Below, piece by piece: positions 34,029-46,387 of a stretch of 64,000 nt of DNA; within the stretch, counting starts at the first letter, position 1, and every line of letters starts with the position of its first letter. The translations under genes were made by a program, and so were the position numbers. Under the pieces are notes generated by a model that saw only the letters and a list, made by a program, of their open reading frames with translations, was not told where the DNA came from and did not search any database. The DNA comes from Daedaleopsis sinensis (taxonomy: Eukaryota > Basidiomycota > Agaricomycetes > Polyporales > Polyporaceae), in contig CM066301.1 of NCBI GenBank assembly GCA_033807695.1, forward strand, positions 4,836,001 through 4,900,000, written 5' to 3'.

Positions 34029-35949
34029 CGAGTCCGAGAGGAGGAGGGCTTGCGCGATACGGGGTGGATGAGGTGAGGTGAGTCGAAGACGGGAGCCGGT
34101 AGCAGGGAGCCATCCTTATACTTATCACAAGGCGAGGCTGTGGGGTTGTGTTATTTAGATGACGAGCCGAAAAGCATATGCTAACCAACGCGTTAATCAG
34201 ACTGAGTCCTGAGAAACTAGACATGAAGGGGTGGCCCGTTGGCGGATTCGGGGCGCTGAGTAGGTGAGCACTTCGCCGCTCGTTAGCGAGTACCACGAGG
34301 CCGGTATTCCGGAAGTCAGTAAGTATACGACACTGTCTCGCCGATGTCCGCATCGACCAACCCAGTCAGGACTTGATTGCGAAAAGCCTAAAGGCCCAAG
34401 ATAAGTACTTGGATAGTACTTGTGTGGGCGATCACCACTGTGGGGCTGAATCCGAATCAGACGGTATACGGACGAGACTGATATAGCTTCAGCTCCTGTC
34501 TCCGAACGTGTGAAGTGCGTACCTGGGCAGCCGGGCTGGGCAGTACCAGCTAGTACCAGGCAGTACTCTGCGGTACTAAGGGGCAGAAGGGCAGGCAGAG
34601 CGTGCGAGCGTTCGGTTAATCTGAAGACATGCTCATGTGGACCGGGATCGCATGGGAGACGGAGTTGCTCCTTTTGGCCATCCTCGTCCCCGTGGCGGTG
34701 ATGGTCTGATTGTATCCCGTCAGAACGCGAGGGTTCTTAAAGTGTTCTTAATAGTCCGGTGACCAGCGACTGAATCACCGGTTGTGTTTCCGAGAAACGC
34801 GGGATCCCCACACTCTGAAGACAAGTACGAGGAAGAGGACCCTCGGGTGGCAGAAATCGGCGGTCGTTGTCGCCTGCACGTACCAGTCTTGAGTGACAAC
34901 CCTGTTATGAGCCTCTCGCACCGTCGTGTCCCTCCATTCCGAGCCATTCTGACAGAACTGTCAATGGCATTGCGCGGGAAGGAACAGAAGCACGTTCGGC
35001 GAGAACGATGTGGACGATACGCGTGATGAACAGAGAGCATCGAGCTCGCATTCATGGCGCTCCTCATGACTCGCGAGGCAGAACACCGGCGGAATATGCC
35101 TGGCGCCGACGGTGAAGCAGGGCTACATGTGCCATGGGAGTCTTGCAGCGGAAGTGGCCTGGAGTGACTCGCAGTCGTTCCCTGTATCATATGCGTGCCA
35201 TGATGTTGCATCGGCTATGTGAACCTCGTAGCGTCGTCCAGGCAGGACGTGGGAGGCTCATACGGTGGCGACCACGACGGAATAGGCATAGGTTGGAGTG
35301 CAGCATGTGCAGAGCTCTGAGGAAGGAGGTGGGACCAGTGCTGCGAACAATATCAAGATAGCTTGACAGGTAGACGAACCAATTTGACGACAGCGGTGAC
35401 GTGACCGTGTAGTCCAGAACGTTAAGCTTGGAAGTTCTTCGGCGGCGGTGGAGCGGCGGTTGCATGCATCTGTGCGGAAGACGGCGCACGCCGGATGCCA
35501 CCGTGGACATTCCGCGTTAACCGGCCACGCCGCGCAGTACGAAACACCGCCCAGACTCTGAGAGAAAAACACGCCGCTTGAAGTGCCAAGCGGTCTTCGA
35601 GTGCTGCATCCGCGTCCATGGTTTCAAAAGGAAAGGATGCTCCGATGCAGGCATGCGGCGTCAGCGGCGAACATTCCAGTTTGGCCGCTAGCGTCAATAG
35701 TGACTTTCGGATGTAACTGCTACCGCACAAGGCCGCTCACCAAGCTACCATATCACAACCGGAACCCATCACAGGTCCCACTAAGACGTTCGATACCTCT
35801 GGGTCAGCTCCCGCACGAAGGGGAACGCAGGACACGCGCCTCTCGACTCACCTTCTACCGCGACAACGACGTCTCTAGCCCGCACAAGAACGCGGCGACG
35901 TCCAACTCCTGAAGAGACATTTCCGTAAGAGTGCATCGGAGCCCTCGCG
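34029..35949. other. Intergenic stretch, nothing recognised
   Basis: Several frames of 60-160 codons are open on both strands but lack domains and consistent splice signals. The left 200 bp should hold the T1 promoter. Other decayed family copies may be present but cannot be shown by eye. Confidence 0.35.
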
Positions 35950-36260
35950 TGTCGAGCAGGCCAGAGCGCACACTGTATACGAGCACAAAGCTCTAGACGG
36001 CGCACCCCAATCGTTCTGCAACTCACATGAGCGCATCTTCAACGTTCAGACCAAGAATGACGTACCAGTCCTGCAGCAATATCTATTTTCTGGATCCTCG
36101 AGGCCAGGACAATCCGTAAGACGAGGGTTTCAAGGCTAGACCAGCTGAGCGCTGTCCGCAACAAGTCGACTCTGACGCTGTAGGGGCGCTGCGCGGCATG
36201 ATGCATGATGCTCTGCTCTGGGCGCGAGCCCGGCGGACTGAAATCTTCGCAAGGCGTTGA
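35950..36260 (-). pseudogene. Relic of an F-box family gene (3' part)
   Basis: Read on the minus strand, about 36150-36077 encodes ETLVLRIVLASRIQKIDIAAGL, matching the end of exon 1 in the F-box family (LENLVL...DIAAAL). It is followed by a preserved GTACGT donor, a 50-nt intron and a CAG acceptor near 36023, and then AACGATTGGGGTGCG, matching the start of exon 2. Upstream a GTTGCGGACA block corresponds to the LLRT segment. Stops interrupt both sides. This is a third minus-strand family copy, lying between thioesterases T1 and T2. Confidence 0.65.
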
Positions 36261-36756
36261 TTACACGTCAACAAAAGTTGTGTCCATATGCATCCTTCAA
36301 GTTGGGGGAAGGGTTGAAAGATGATGTCGCCCATACCGGGTAATTACTCATTTATTTACCCACAAATTCGCCACTTGAACTGATGAGAGGTCATTCTAAG
36401 TCCCAGTTGCCAGAGCAAAAGATCATGCAGGTAGAACAAGGTTCGAGGGAGGCACCAGCCGGAACGATGAGTAAGAGGACAAGGAGGACCGTCACGACTT
36501 TGGAAGGGTCGCGAGTAAGTGACTGACGCGTCTCGTCACACCCTCGTGAGCCTGTTACCTGACGTCATGATACATAGTGCAACAAAGTTTGAGGTCCGAG
36601 TCGGTAATGCTGATAGTATCCAAGCAAACGTTGACGTTGTTGAACGTTGAACACGCGTACGTATATGTACATGTACCCTGCAGGTCAGATAATCCATGGT
36701 CGTGTTAAGTCGATATATGTACATGTCCCCGAGGGTAGGAACCTAAACTACGTAGC
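36261..36756. other. Intergenic stretch, nothing recognised
   Basis: No gene or repeat is supported; the part next to 36757 is the presumed T2 3' UTR. Confidence 0.35.
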
Positions 36757-37734
36757 CTACAACCTTGCTATTGGAGTCGACGCCGCCATCTTGTTGTGAA
36801 TCCCTGTCACGCACAACCGTCTGTTCGTCGCGTCCCAAATCTGCATAACAATCCACCGATTAGCTTCCATTGACGCAGTGTTAAGCTCGAATCAAGACCA
36901 TACCTCTGTGATGGCCGAGACGACTCGGCCGCCCAACGAGATGGTCGTGTTCACGATCTCAATCTTTGCGCCCCTGATAGCGTAAGTGGTCAGGGAAAGT
37001 GAGAAGAAGTTCACATCATCATCATCATACTGATCGAACACACTCACACCGGCGCGGGGGCGTGGAACGTCGTGATAAGCGTCTGCGAGACGGCCTGCGG
37101 TGGCTTGCCCTGCATCGCAGCCAGGGCCCCGAGCGTGACGGAGGAACATCTGTATAGGGTTTGTAAGCGGGGGCCAGTGCCGTGGAATGGCTATCGAAAG
37201 TCATCTGGATGGAGAAAGAGTCGACGTACACGTCGATGAGGTAGACCGAGTATCCACCATGGAGAGTGTTCATGTGGATCAGCATGTCTGCCAGGGTATT
37301 CAGTTGAGGACGCGGTGCGTACACATAGATGCCGGCTGAAGACTCGCCGCCTTAAGCCCGATTGGAACGACGAAATACTCACCGGGCGTAACGAGGAGCT
37401 CATACGTGACTCGAACCTGCGCCTTGTCGTCCCGACCCCGCTTGTACACCTCGACCTCGGTCATCTCGAGCCTGCTCCCGGCCGAGTGCGCGAACGAGCC
37501 TTCTGGGATGATGATCTCGCGGAAGGTGGCCAGGTCCGCCTGCAATTGCGGCGTGATTATGCCCCCTTTCCAGACCGTTCGCGTCGAACTAGGCTTGCCA
37601 GGAGTGCGCACTGCGTGTTCGGGTGAGAGCGAGGAAGAGGTACAGCCGTGTGTGAGAGGTGGGACGTCTATGAGGACCTGACAGACTTCGAATCTTGCAG
37701 CAGCCATGAGGATAGCAGGTGCCAGGGAGGGCAT
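36757..37734 (-). CDS. HotDog-fold thioesterase, paralogue T2
   Basis: Five exons, 37734-37383, 37287-37230, 37149-37048, 36973-36904 and 36840-36757, give 221 residues in phase. The catalytic region is LHGGYSVYLIDV; the usual Cys after HGG is Tyr here. The C-terminal block is IWDATNRRLCVTGIHNKM. The N-terminus is about 45 residues longer than in T4 and T5, where the protein starts near the equivalent of TVWKG; the longer start at 37734 is chosen because no ATG lies nearer in frame except 37707. It stands head to head with T3, 494 bp apart. Likely an acyl-CoA thioesterase; substrate unknown. Confidence 0.83.
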
Positions 37735-38228
37735 TCGGAGGGCATGGTGCGTTTTACGATGGTGGTCGGCTTTCTATTGGAACCGGTCCGGGAGGCTTGA
37801 AAGTCGTGAATGTTAGGCCCTGAATGTCAAGTCTTAGTAACTGCTCGCCGCTCGATCATTGACATATCAAATGAGTATATTTCTACGCACCTTCAAAGTG
37901 CCAGTAGGGCTATGCCATTGGTATACGCTTCCAGTTAGAGTGACTCACTCTTGACCGAGGCTGACCGTTGAGATGAGTTCGGCTCACTTACCGTGGCATG
38001 TGTTCGGGACGGAGAGGAGGCCAGGCAGCGTCGACCCAAGTAGACTAGCATAGGCGCCAACTTCATTACCGGATTGGACCGGGAAACATTAATACCGGAA
38101 ACCGGACACTTGCTACCTGCTATCATCCACTCGTTATTACTTGTTCGTCTCTCGACTCAGACATGCTTAGTTGACAGTCTAGCCCATCTCTTCCGACATA
38201 GAAGCCTTCTAGCTTGCAGCGACATTTG
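37735..38228. promoter_or_regulatory. Bidirectional promoter region between thioesterases T2 and T3
   Basis: The 494 bp between two divergent start codons must contain the promoters of both genes. No clear TATA box or known operator was recognised. Confidence 0.45.
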
Positions 38229-39015
38229 ATGATGTCTCGTCCATCGTCGCCCTCGGCGACGGCTAGCCCTGTACAACTGCCGACCGTCTTCTCCGACAGA
38301 CTCTCACCCGAGCAGCGCAAGGACATCCAGGACTACGCCGACATGATCCTCCGAGGCCCCGGGGAATTCGCCAAGTCGGTGGGGTCGCGCCTCGAATTGC
38401 GTGAGGTGTCGGTGTTCGAGAGGCCGGAGGATGGGAAACTACACGCGGAGGTCGTCTTCGAACTTGACGGGTCTTACGGTATGTTCCTTCGTTGCACGAG
38501 CGATGCGGAGATAGGAGGTGGTTGACCTGCGACCGCGTTAGACATGTCGAACTCGGCCAACAATGTGCATGGCGGCTGCTCCATGTTCCTCATCGACGTG
38601 TGCGTTCTTCTGCTTCGTGCGCGCTGTTGATCCCTATTCATCTCGACCGCGCCGCAGATGCTCGTCAATCGCGCTCGTCGCGCTCAGCATTGCCATGGAT
38701 AAGCCGGGTTACTTCGTCTCCCAGGCACTCACGACTGTCTTCCACGCACCGGCTCCTCCGTACGTCTGTTCTATCTCAACTCTTCGGTGTACCCGTCCGA
38801 ACGTGCTTAATAGGGATGCGCGGCTGCGGATAACAAACAAGACAACCGCATTCGGGGCCCGTACAGTCTCCGCACGCATAGAGGTAGGGAACCTTCCTCA
38901 AGTCACAGCGGAAGACCGCTGACCGTTGCCACTACAGATCTGGGACCTCACGAATCGGAGGTTGGTTGCAACAGGAGTGCATAATCAGATGGCCCCTTCT
39001 CAAGCCAAGCTTTGA
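38229..39015 (+). CDS. HotDog-fold thioesterase, paralogue T3
   Basis: Five exons, 38229-38478, 38542-38599, 38658-38760, 38815-38883 and 38938-39015, give 185 residues in phase. The HGG motif (NVHGGCSMFLIDV) is intact with its downstream Asp, and the C-terminus reads IWDLTNRRLVATGVHNQM. Exon 3 is 103 and exon 4 is 69 nt instead of 102 and 70; the two changes cancel, so a splice boundary has slipped by one base while the frame is kept. Two adjacent ATG codons start the frame. The role is as for the other members: presumed small acyl-CoA thioesterase. Confidence 0.87.
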
Positions 39016-39790
39016 GGCCTTCTCGTGACGCCTCGGTAGTTCTTAGGGAGGACAACCACGGTTCCCTATCTGACATTCTTCTAGAGCAGTACCGTCTCAA
39101 AAAGATCTACCTTAATTCTCGCGTGCTGAGCCATCACAGTGTCGTCAAGTGAGAGATCACGATAGTTAATGTTTCGTTCTTCGGAGAGGCACAGGTATAT
39201 GTTGCTACTCGCGCGTTAAGGCGTGATGATAGGTAACGACATCAGCTTCTCAGTGTGTTTACCTGCAGAGTAGGTGAGGTATCATGTCCACAATTCGGTT
39301 CACTGGCGCGCTGATCCTGCGTTCTTCAGCTTCAATCGCTGCACGGCTAGAACCGCAGCGTTTCGGATGTCTATGGACCTGGACCACGGTCGATATTGCT
39401 GTCAGGCATCTGCGTCAACGAACGAGAAATATCTATTACGCGCTCTAAATCTTGATCGCAAACAAGAACATCACACTGAGATCACTGGTGTGTTCATCTG
39501 TTGTGACTGTAGTCACCTCATCTAACGTGCCATAAGGACTCAGCAGAAGCTTTATCTCCACTTACAGAACTCTGACGTTGCGCGTGTAGTGCTGGTTTTC
39601 CGTCTAGGGCGCATCTCGCATGTCGCCCGAGTCCGCGTGTAGAGGGTCTTCGACTTCTGCCTCCAGGTGGTCCACAGTTGCGCCAGAGGCGTTAGACAGA
39701 CCCAGAAAATTACTTTACTCTCTGGAGTCTGAGCTATATGTATCCTGCCATCTCCACATCTACCTGCAAACGTTTCCCGTATCCCTCGCC
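39016..39790. other. Intergenic stretch, nothing recognised
   Basis: No gene is supported. The right end should hold the promoter of the DUF6533-type gene. Confidence 0.35.
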
Positions 39791-41521
39791 ATGGCCGACC
39801 CTCAACCTCAGACCAACCCGCTCATCTCTGTCGTCGCAGATCTGTGAGAACTGCAGCACTACTCTCCGATGAGTCGTGGAGCTAATGCATGTCGTCTTCA
39901 GCATCCTGCAGAGAGAGACCGATATCGCGCTCAAAGGTCCGTCTCTTTATATCTAGTCCACATGGCGTTAATATGCAACCTCTGAGCTGTCTTCAGCTCT
40001 CGTGCTGTATGACTGGGCCCTAACCCTCGATCGTGAGATCAGCCTCGTATGGAAACGCGATCTGCACAGCGCGACCATCCTCTTCTTCCTCAACCGCTAT
40101 CTTTACCTGCTCCGGATCCCGCTCAACAGCATCTTTTTGAGCCCTACAGCAACAAATGTGAGTCCTTGGCAGGTCGGTATACCCCCGTGAACAATCCACT
40201 GATGTGGTGCACAGCAGTACGCAAGTGCATCTGTTGGATCATCTCCAGTACTGACCGGTCCCTATGCCACCCTTCAGCTGTCATGGGCTCCAGATCGCGG
40301 ACAACGTCCTAGAGCTTGGAATATTTGCTGTCTGGTCTCGTACGTTGCTACTCGCATAGAACATACGAACCTTGCCTGTCTGACTGAATTGCAGTGTTCA
40401 CGTCGCTGCGGGTGTACGCGCTCACGAGCAAAAGGGTCTGGCTGTCGGTGGCGACGTTCGTCATCTCTGCCGTGCCCCTCGCGACAAACATCGTACGTCC
40501 ATCTCCGTCGGAGTTGTATCGCTCTCACCTCGGACTCAGTATGGGGCGACGCAATCGGCGGCCATTCCATACCCTGAACCTATCCTGTGCTACTTCTTTG
40601 ATTATTTCCCACCTGGGGTATTCGAAGGGTGAGTATCATTCCTGAGGATCGCTGCGTGCTCATTGCTGAACGTGAACATGGCAGGTGTAAGTTTATACCT
40701 GGCATCTGCGATATTCGCGCATCCTAATATGGGAGCTTGTGATCATTAGTGCTCATCTTCACTCGCGTATCGGCCATTGCGACGGACGGACTCGTCCTTA
40801 TCGTCACATGGCTGGAAACCTTCAGCTCATGGCGCGCTTCCAAGAAAGCGGGGCTCAAGACATCGCTCGCAACCCTGCTCCTGCGCGATGGTCAGTGTAC
40901 CACTCTTCAGTGTTCTCTATCGCGACTGACAGAGCCGCGCTGCAGGAACCGCCTACTTCTTGTATGCTCCGTCTCTCACTCGCTATGATAGCTATAGTAT
41001 GTATTCACTGCATGCTAACGGGGTCGCCTGTCAGAATCCTCTTCGTGCTGAATATCATCCACCTCGTATGCACTTTGACCGGGGTGTTCACGACGTCGGT
41101 CGGGACGTTCGTCGAGTCGTGAGTGCTTCATCCCCACCCCCCCGGTAGCAATCACTCACTCATGCTTCGCTCTGGCAGGTTTACCACGATCCTCATCTCG
41201 CGCTTCATCCTGAACCTGCGCGGCTTCGACCGCTCGGGATTCCGGTCCGCGCTTGAGTCCCAGTCTTCCGTCGTGAGACTTGGACGGTGGTCTATCCCCG
41301 TCGGCGCAGCGGGCGATGGTTTGGTTGGGATATCGGCTCGTGTTACCGAGTTTGTGGCCCCACTAGGAGCACCTCTAAACGATTTCTGCGGCTTGGAGCC
41401 AGCACCGGAGGCGGAGGGCGAGGGAGGCGTTGTCGAGATCGACAACGAGAGGATAAACTTCATACCGGATACTGTACCGAGCCAGCTTGATCTCGGATGT
41501 CGCCATCTGCCTGGTGCCTAG
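39791..41521 (+). CDS. DUF6533-type integral membrane protein, paralogue M1
   Basis: Twelve exons sum to 1086 nt, a 361-residue protein: 39791-39843, 39902-39936, 39997-40157, 40215-40216, 40278-40339, 40395-40492, 40540-40628, 40685-40686, 40750-40890, 40946-40961, 41035-41118 and 41179-41521. The start region ALVLYDWALTLDREISLVWKR...LFFLNRYLYLL is the hallmark of the basidiomycete DUF6533 family. About seven hydrophobic segments follow, and the tail begins ILISRFILNLRGFD. Function is unknown; a receptor-like plasma-membrane topology is only inferred. Two exons are just 2 nt long (CA and GT): without them the downstream exons cannot be read in frame, and the same arrangement exists in M2. 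Confidence 0.8.
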
Positions 41522-42134
41522 ATTTCCGCACCGTCGCTCGGGTGAAGACGGTTGGCTCCTACAATGCACAATAGCAATATCTTGGGAATGTCATGTACTT
41601 CCGCGAGGCTCATCGAGAGGATGCATGCCACGTTCAGTCACACACTCACGAGCTTGTGACAGAACACGTGTGTCACTACCGGTCTTTGTTCAAGTTTTCC
41701 GGCCCAGACCTCGCGATGTCTTGCCACCCTCCACCAGTAATTACTGCTTTACTTCTCCAGTGCTATTGAAGACACACCGGGCGAGCTCTGCGTCTGCTCC
41801 TTGGCGACCCCTTACGCTGGACGTGAATACCCCGGCTTCAACTCGTGTGACGTGGCCCCGATATTACTTAGTCAGTGTTCACACTTATAAGCCTGCACGC
41901 AACTGTAGACCGCGACATGCAGTTGGGGGTCTGATGCAACATCCTTTGGTGTCTTCCTAGCACATATCTGCTCTCAGGAGCCAATCTCACTCCTCAAGGC
42001 ATCACAAGCCGCCTCACTTTAAGCAGTAGCTGAGATGACGATCAGGTGCGTCCCCCAGTCCTGCGAATAGCATGTGAGTTGGATATGCTTACCGCTTGCT
42101 TACAACTGCTGTTGCCCGCAGTCGATCGCTTGCT
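41522..42134. other. Intergenic stretch before F-box gene C
   Basis: No separate gene is supported. A GTGCGT donor near 42047 and a CAG acceptor near 42121, just before the F-box ATG, suggest a 5' UTR intron. Confidence 0.4.
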
Positions 42135-43684
42135 ATGGCCGACGGTGTGCCATTCCTGAACCATGACACCATCGCAGAAGTTCTATCCTACCTCCCTCAG
42201 TCGGACTGTGCCTCGTTTATGCGCACTTGTCGATTCTTCAACCACGAGGCTATAAGATTCATTTCCAAGGATGGGATCACTCTGAAGACAGAAAATAAGG
42301 TCGCGTCCTTCACCCACTTCATCGATGCAGAGGATCGCTCGCGATGCCTTTTTGTTCGCGAGTTGTGCATTGGAGAAGGGGACCTCTTCTATCCGGGGTA
42401 CTACGAGAGGGCCCTCCGGCAGCTGTCTCGATCTCTCCATCACCTGACGTCGCTCAAATCACTCGAGATATGCAGCGCAGATGTCATCTTTGCAGACTGT
42501 CCTTCGTTTGCGAGGGCGGTCGCGCAACTCACCTCTCTCCACCACCTCACGATTCGCGGCGTTCGACACCTTTCCGCCTTCATCCTCGGCACTTTTGAGT
42601 CCAAGCAGCTTCGTTCAATCAGACTGCGCTGGCACAGTGACATAGATGTCTTCCATATCCAGAAAGAGGAGTATCATCCGGTGGAACTCTTCTCCAAGTG
42701 GACCTCCACCCTCGAGTCGCTTGATTGCGATCGTTTCAGATCGCTGGAGGGGGACACATCCATTTTCGCCCACATCTACCCCAATATGCGCAAACTGTCA
42801 ATCGATGGCGATGACTGGCCGCTCGTTGCTCCTTACCTGCGTGCGTATCCCAACCTTGCACGGCTCGATATCAAGAATAGCTTCTGGGCAAAGGTGAAGC
42901 TTTCAAGCGAAAATTATAGTATGCGTAGTGTACGCCAGGCGAACGTGCACAGCCATTCCATCGGACCGCGGTGGCAGAGATTAGAGCGCGTTGATGCTGG
43001 TCTTGTCGACCTTTACTTATGGGGCCTCATCTACCCCATATCCCGCGTCAACATCCGGACGACCATTCGGACAGAACCGCACCTCGAGCTGCTGTCCGAG
43101 ATACTCAGCGATTTGCAGCCCAGAGAGTTGATGATCAAGGGCATGGCCGCGCAGATCTTGCACTCGGATAACAGCTTCATGAAGATGTTGCACGGGCACG
43201 CCGGATCGCGCCTCGAGAGCCTCGTTCTACGGATCACACTAGACCCGAACGCTCAGGAAGTAGATATGGCTACAGCGTTGGTACGCCGCTCGAGTGAATA
43301 TACTGTGTCGTCGAAGGATACGCTGACACTTGTTGGTTCCAGGAAGACCTCGTGGGGGCGACGTTGAGGGCGTGTCCTCTGCGCCATTTGCGGCTTTGCG
43401 TGGACGCTGACACGCCGCGCGACCCCACACCATCGCCGCCGCGCAGCTCCTTGCATCGCACAGTCACTCCTTCGCCACCGACCCCTCTCACTTTCGCGCA
43501 ACGGTCTCTCAAGGAGTTCGACCTCGCTGCGTTCTTGCGCGGGCTGCAGGACGCAATTGGGTCCCTCGAGGAAGCTATTATCGTGATTGTAGGCCTTGGA
43601 GGCGGCGCGCAGCGTGTATCGTACATCCCCCCTCGTCCGGGAGCCGACCCGAAGGAGGAGAAGGCCCACCAGTGGGAGCTGTGA
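42135..43684 (+). CDS. F-box protein (family member C, intact)
   Basis: Two exons, 42135-43280 and 43343-43684, give 495 residues ending in QWEL. The F-box is at residues 1-46 (VPFLNHDTIAEVLSYLPQSDCASFMRTCRFFNHE), followed by the same leucine-rich body as copies A and B. An upstream in-frame ATG at 42096 is less likely, because a probable intron acceptor lies between it and 42135. Presumed SCF substrate receptor. It sits between membrane-protein gene M1 and thioesterase T4, all on the plus strand. Confidence 0.88.
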
Positions 43685-44422
43685 TGTGCTATGTCTGCGA
43701 TGGGGTTCGGGGTGAGTGGTATTGCATGACAGTCGTCGGATCCGATGGTCGCTGATACTGTATCTGCCAGATTTGCGCTCAGTGCACACTGCACCGACTG
43801 ACGGGTTGACGGAGGCGGTGTCAAGACCTCTCTCCCTGCTGAACTATAGCCGTTGATGCGGACCACAGGACATGCCGAACCGCATGCAGTGCGTCCGAGT
43901 CGCCGGGTCGTCCCCTCAGGCAAGGCATCATGATGCTAGCGAGTATCGGGTTACGCACCGTTCGCCACCTCCGATGGTGCTTGACAAGGACTTCTTGAAT
44001 AATACCCTCTGACCTCGGAGTCTCAATATGTTGACGTCGTCAACAGTCTATATACATAAAACCCCACTGAGCCTTCGAAATACAGTGAAACAAATCATTG
44101 TTCATGTACTTCACAACTTGAAGTTTCTGCGAATGTCGGGCATTGTGTGCGCTTGGCATTGCAAGGACATGGCTCACGCTATCTAAAGACTTCGACAGAG
44201 ACTGTAGTCAGATACCAGATGGAGGTTGACCGGCGGGAGGTACACATCCGGATCTCGGGCCGATAGCCCGCAAGCTGACGCGGCTAAGTAGCCCGGGTTG
44301 GACTAGCTTGTCTTCCCCGCGACCCCAGCTCGGGATGAGGCTCATGCACCGATATTGGCTCTTGTCTCCGCATCATCCTACTGACTTTGACTTTGCGTCG
44401 TGAACATCAAGCGTATCCATCT
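43685..44422. other. Intergenic stretch, nothing recognised
   Basis: No gene or repeat is supported; the right end should hold the T4 promoter. Confidence 0.35.
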
Positions 44423-45308
44423 ATGGCGAGGAGATTCAAAGGCCTCCCCACGGAAATGCAAGACGCATTTATGGACACCCTCCGCTTCTTCCAGGACGGC
44501 CCGTCCTTTGCTGCGCGCGCGGTGGGCAGCAAACTCGAGTTGGAGGAGGTCGAGGTATTGGAGCGCGAGAAGGATGGACGGAAGCAGGCGAGGGTGGTGT
44601 TCACGATCGTCGTCAACGAAGGTGCGCAGATATGGGCCCCGCGCTCGTATGGCTTGCTCATGAGGCTGTAGAAGACATGCTCAACCTCGCGAACACGATG
44701 CATGGCGGGTGTGCTGCATATCTGATTGACATGTGCGTCCACGCCGTCTTTTCAATCAGCATGAACGGTCTAGCACTCCCACCGACGACGCCTGTGACTA
44801 ACTTGGTATGGCTTGGTTCGTTGACTCTAAACCCCCCCGCAGGTGCTCTTCGATCGCTTTGAACGTGCTCGCGCACGTCACGGACAACTCTCCTTTTTAC
44901 GTCTCGCAGGCACTCAACACTACGTTCCATGCGCCCGCCCCTCTGTGAGTCCTTCGTCAAACTCCAGGTCTTTTGCGCCCTCAATATCTGTCACATACAC
45001 TCTCCCCGGACCTGCTACCACGTACTCAACACACGGACGGCATCGTCTCGGCGCCGACACGTCTTCGATCAATCCTGCGGAATGCTGCTCCTACGTAGGG
45101 GCGCAACGCTCGAGATCATCAGCACAACTACGGCGCTGGGCGCGCGCACGGCGTCGGCCGTCACAGAGGTGAGTATATACTTGTCAACTCTTATGAACGC
45201 GCCTGCAATCTGCGTTGTACGTCCGTACAGATCTGGGACCAGACGCACAGACGGCTCTGCGTCACTGGGGTCCACAACAAGATGGCTCCGTCGGAGTCGA
45301 AGTTGTGA
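44423..45308 (+). CDS. HotDog-fold thioesterase, paralogue T4
   Basis: Five exons, 44423-44621, 44672-44732, 44843-44944, 45099-45168 and 45231-45308, give 169 residues in phase. Motifs: MHGGCAAYLIDM, then CSSIALNVLAHVTDNSPFYVSQ on the core helix and strand, and IWDQTHRRLCVTGVHNKM at the end. Exon 2 is 61 nt, three more than in the paralogues, adding one residue. Intron 3 is long (154 nt). A presumed acyl-CoA thioesterase with no visible targeting signal. A relic of another copy follows at 45.45 kb. Confidence 0.88.
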
Positions 45309-45450
45309 ATACACCGCCTTGTCCGCACCTTGCGGGACGCAGCACGCTCTGCACGTTCGTCATGTACGTCTACTGTCTTTATATCTCTTGTACATATGAC
45401 GGCCTTCTCAGTGGTGAAGCCAGTGAGGCTTTCCATTGTCGCTATTGCAG
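45309..45450. other. Spacer after T4
   Basis: Nothing is recognised; it leads into the thioesterase relic. Confidence 0.3.
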
Positions 45451-45709
45451 ATGCTCTTCAGGCACGATCTTCCGCCACGCATATGTCATTGAGCGCTGTC
45501 CGGGCATCGTCTCACACAATCCGAACACGATTTCCCAGGCCCGCGCTGCTCTGTATGCCTGCTGGTCTTGCATACGACCGGTCCTAACGCACACGCGTGT
45601 TGCCAACCCTGCTCCTCGCCGTCATCACGTATTCGGCGCAAAGATTGAGACTGAGATAGCCTCGAGAATTGTCTCTCGGCGGGCGCATCGCGTCTGCCAT
45701 CACGGAAGT
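45451..45709 (+). pseudogene. Relic of a thioesterase paralogue (exons 3-4)
   Basis: A GCAG acceptor at 45447-45450 followed by ATGCTCTTCAGGCACG resembles the start of thioesterase exon 3 (ATGCTCGTCG...). At 45635-45709 GGCGCAAAGATTGAGA... through CGTCTGCCATCACGGAAG matches exon 4 (GAKIEI...SAVTE) and is followed by a GTATGT donor-like site. The frames are disrupted and the HGG exon was not found. It is a decayed duplicate directly behind T4. Confidence 0.6.
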
Positions 45710-46387
45710 ATGTGCTCCAGAGCGTCCCTCTGACTCCGAGTCCGAGTCCGATGCCGAGCGGATTGGTGAGCTCTGTCATGCATGCGCGTCCGGAGTTGTG
45801 ACACCTTTACATGATCGATGAATTGGTACCTTGTCCTACCAGGTAAGTGAACGTGCTTCTGCCTGCTAGTCGGAATACTCACTCGTGCCTTTTTAGACCT
45901 ACTGTACTAGATAAAGTAATGTACCGTCCATCAACTTGCAGCTGCGATATCGCCGGAGGGCTGGACCTGCACACGAAGATCGCAAGCTCTGTGCACGCAG
46001 TGCGAGGTCTGAAGTCCGAAAGATACGCCACACTTAATACAGTAGGAGATTTTTATGGGGTCGCTTCGCGAACATCGGACATATCACGTCCTTTCTATAC
46101 ATCTCTGCGGATGGCAATCCGCTGAGGTAATTTCCGTAGGCGCAGGGCCAGCGGCGTTGATTGCCTCCGGATTGTCGCGTTCCCTGGCCCCGATTTGCAG
46201 GTCATCTGTCCCTCACGACTCTCAACTTCTTCATGATCGGACTGGGATCTTACGGGAACGGTGAGTCATACTTGCCCACAAGCGCAGCGGTGTTGGGTGC
46301 GCTCTGATTTGTGCAAGTGTATTTGAAGTCCGTGGGGTTGTGCCCCACACTCCATGTTCATGAATCCTAACGACTCTCCCTATCAAT
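45710..46387. other. Intergenic stretch, nothing firm
   Basis: No gene is supported. A weak thioesterase exon-5-like stretch may lie near 45940-46000. Confidence 0.3.

Noticed and set aside
34029..35949. Several 80-163-codon frames on both strands between thioesterase T1 and the F-box relic
   Set aside because: No conserved motif, no splice partner, and strongly mixed composition.
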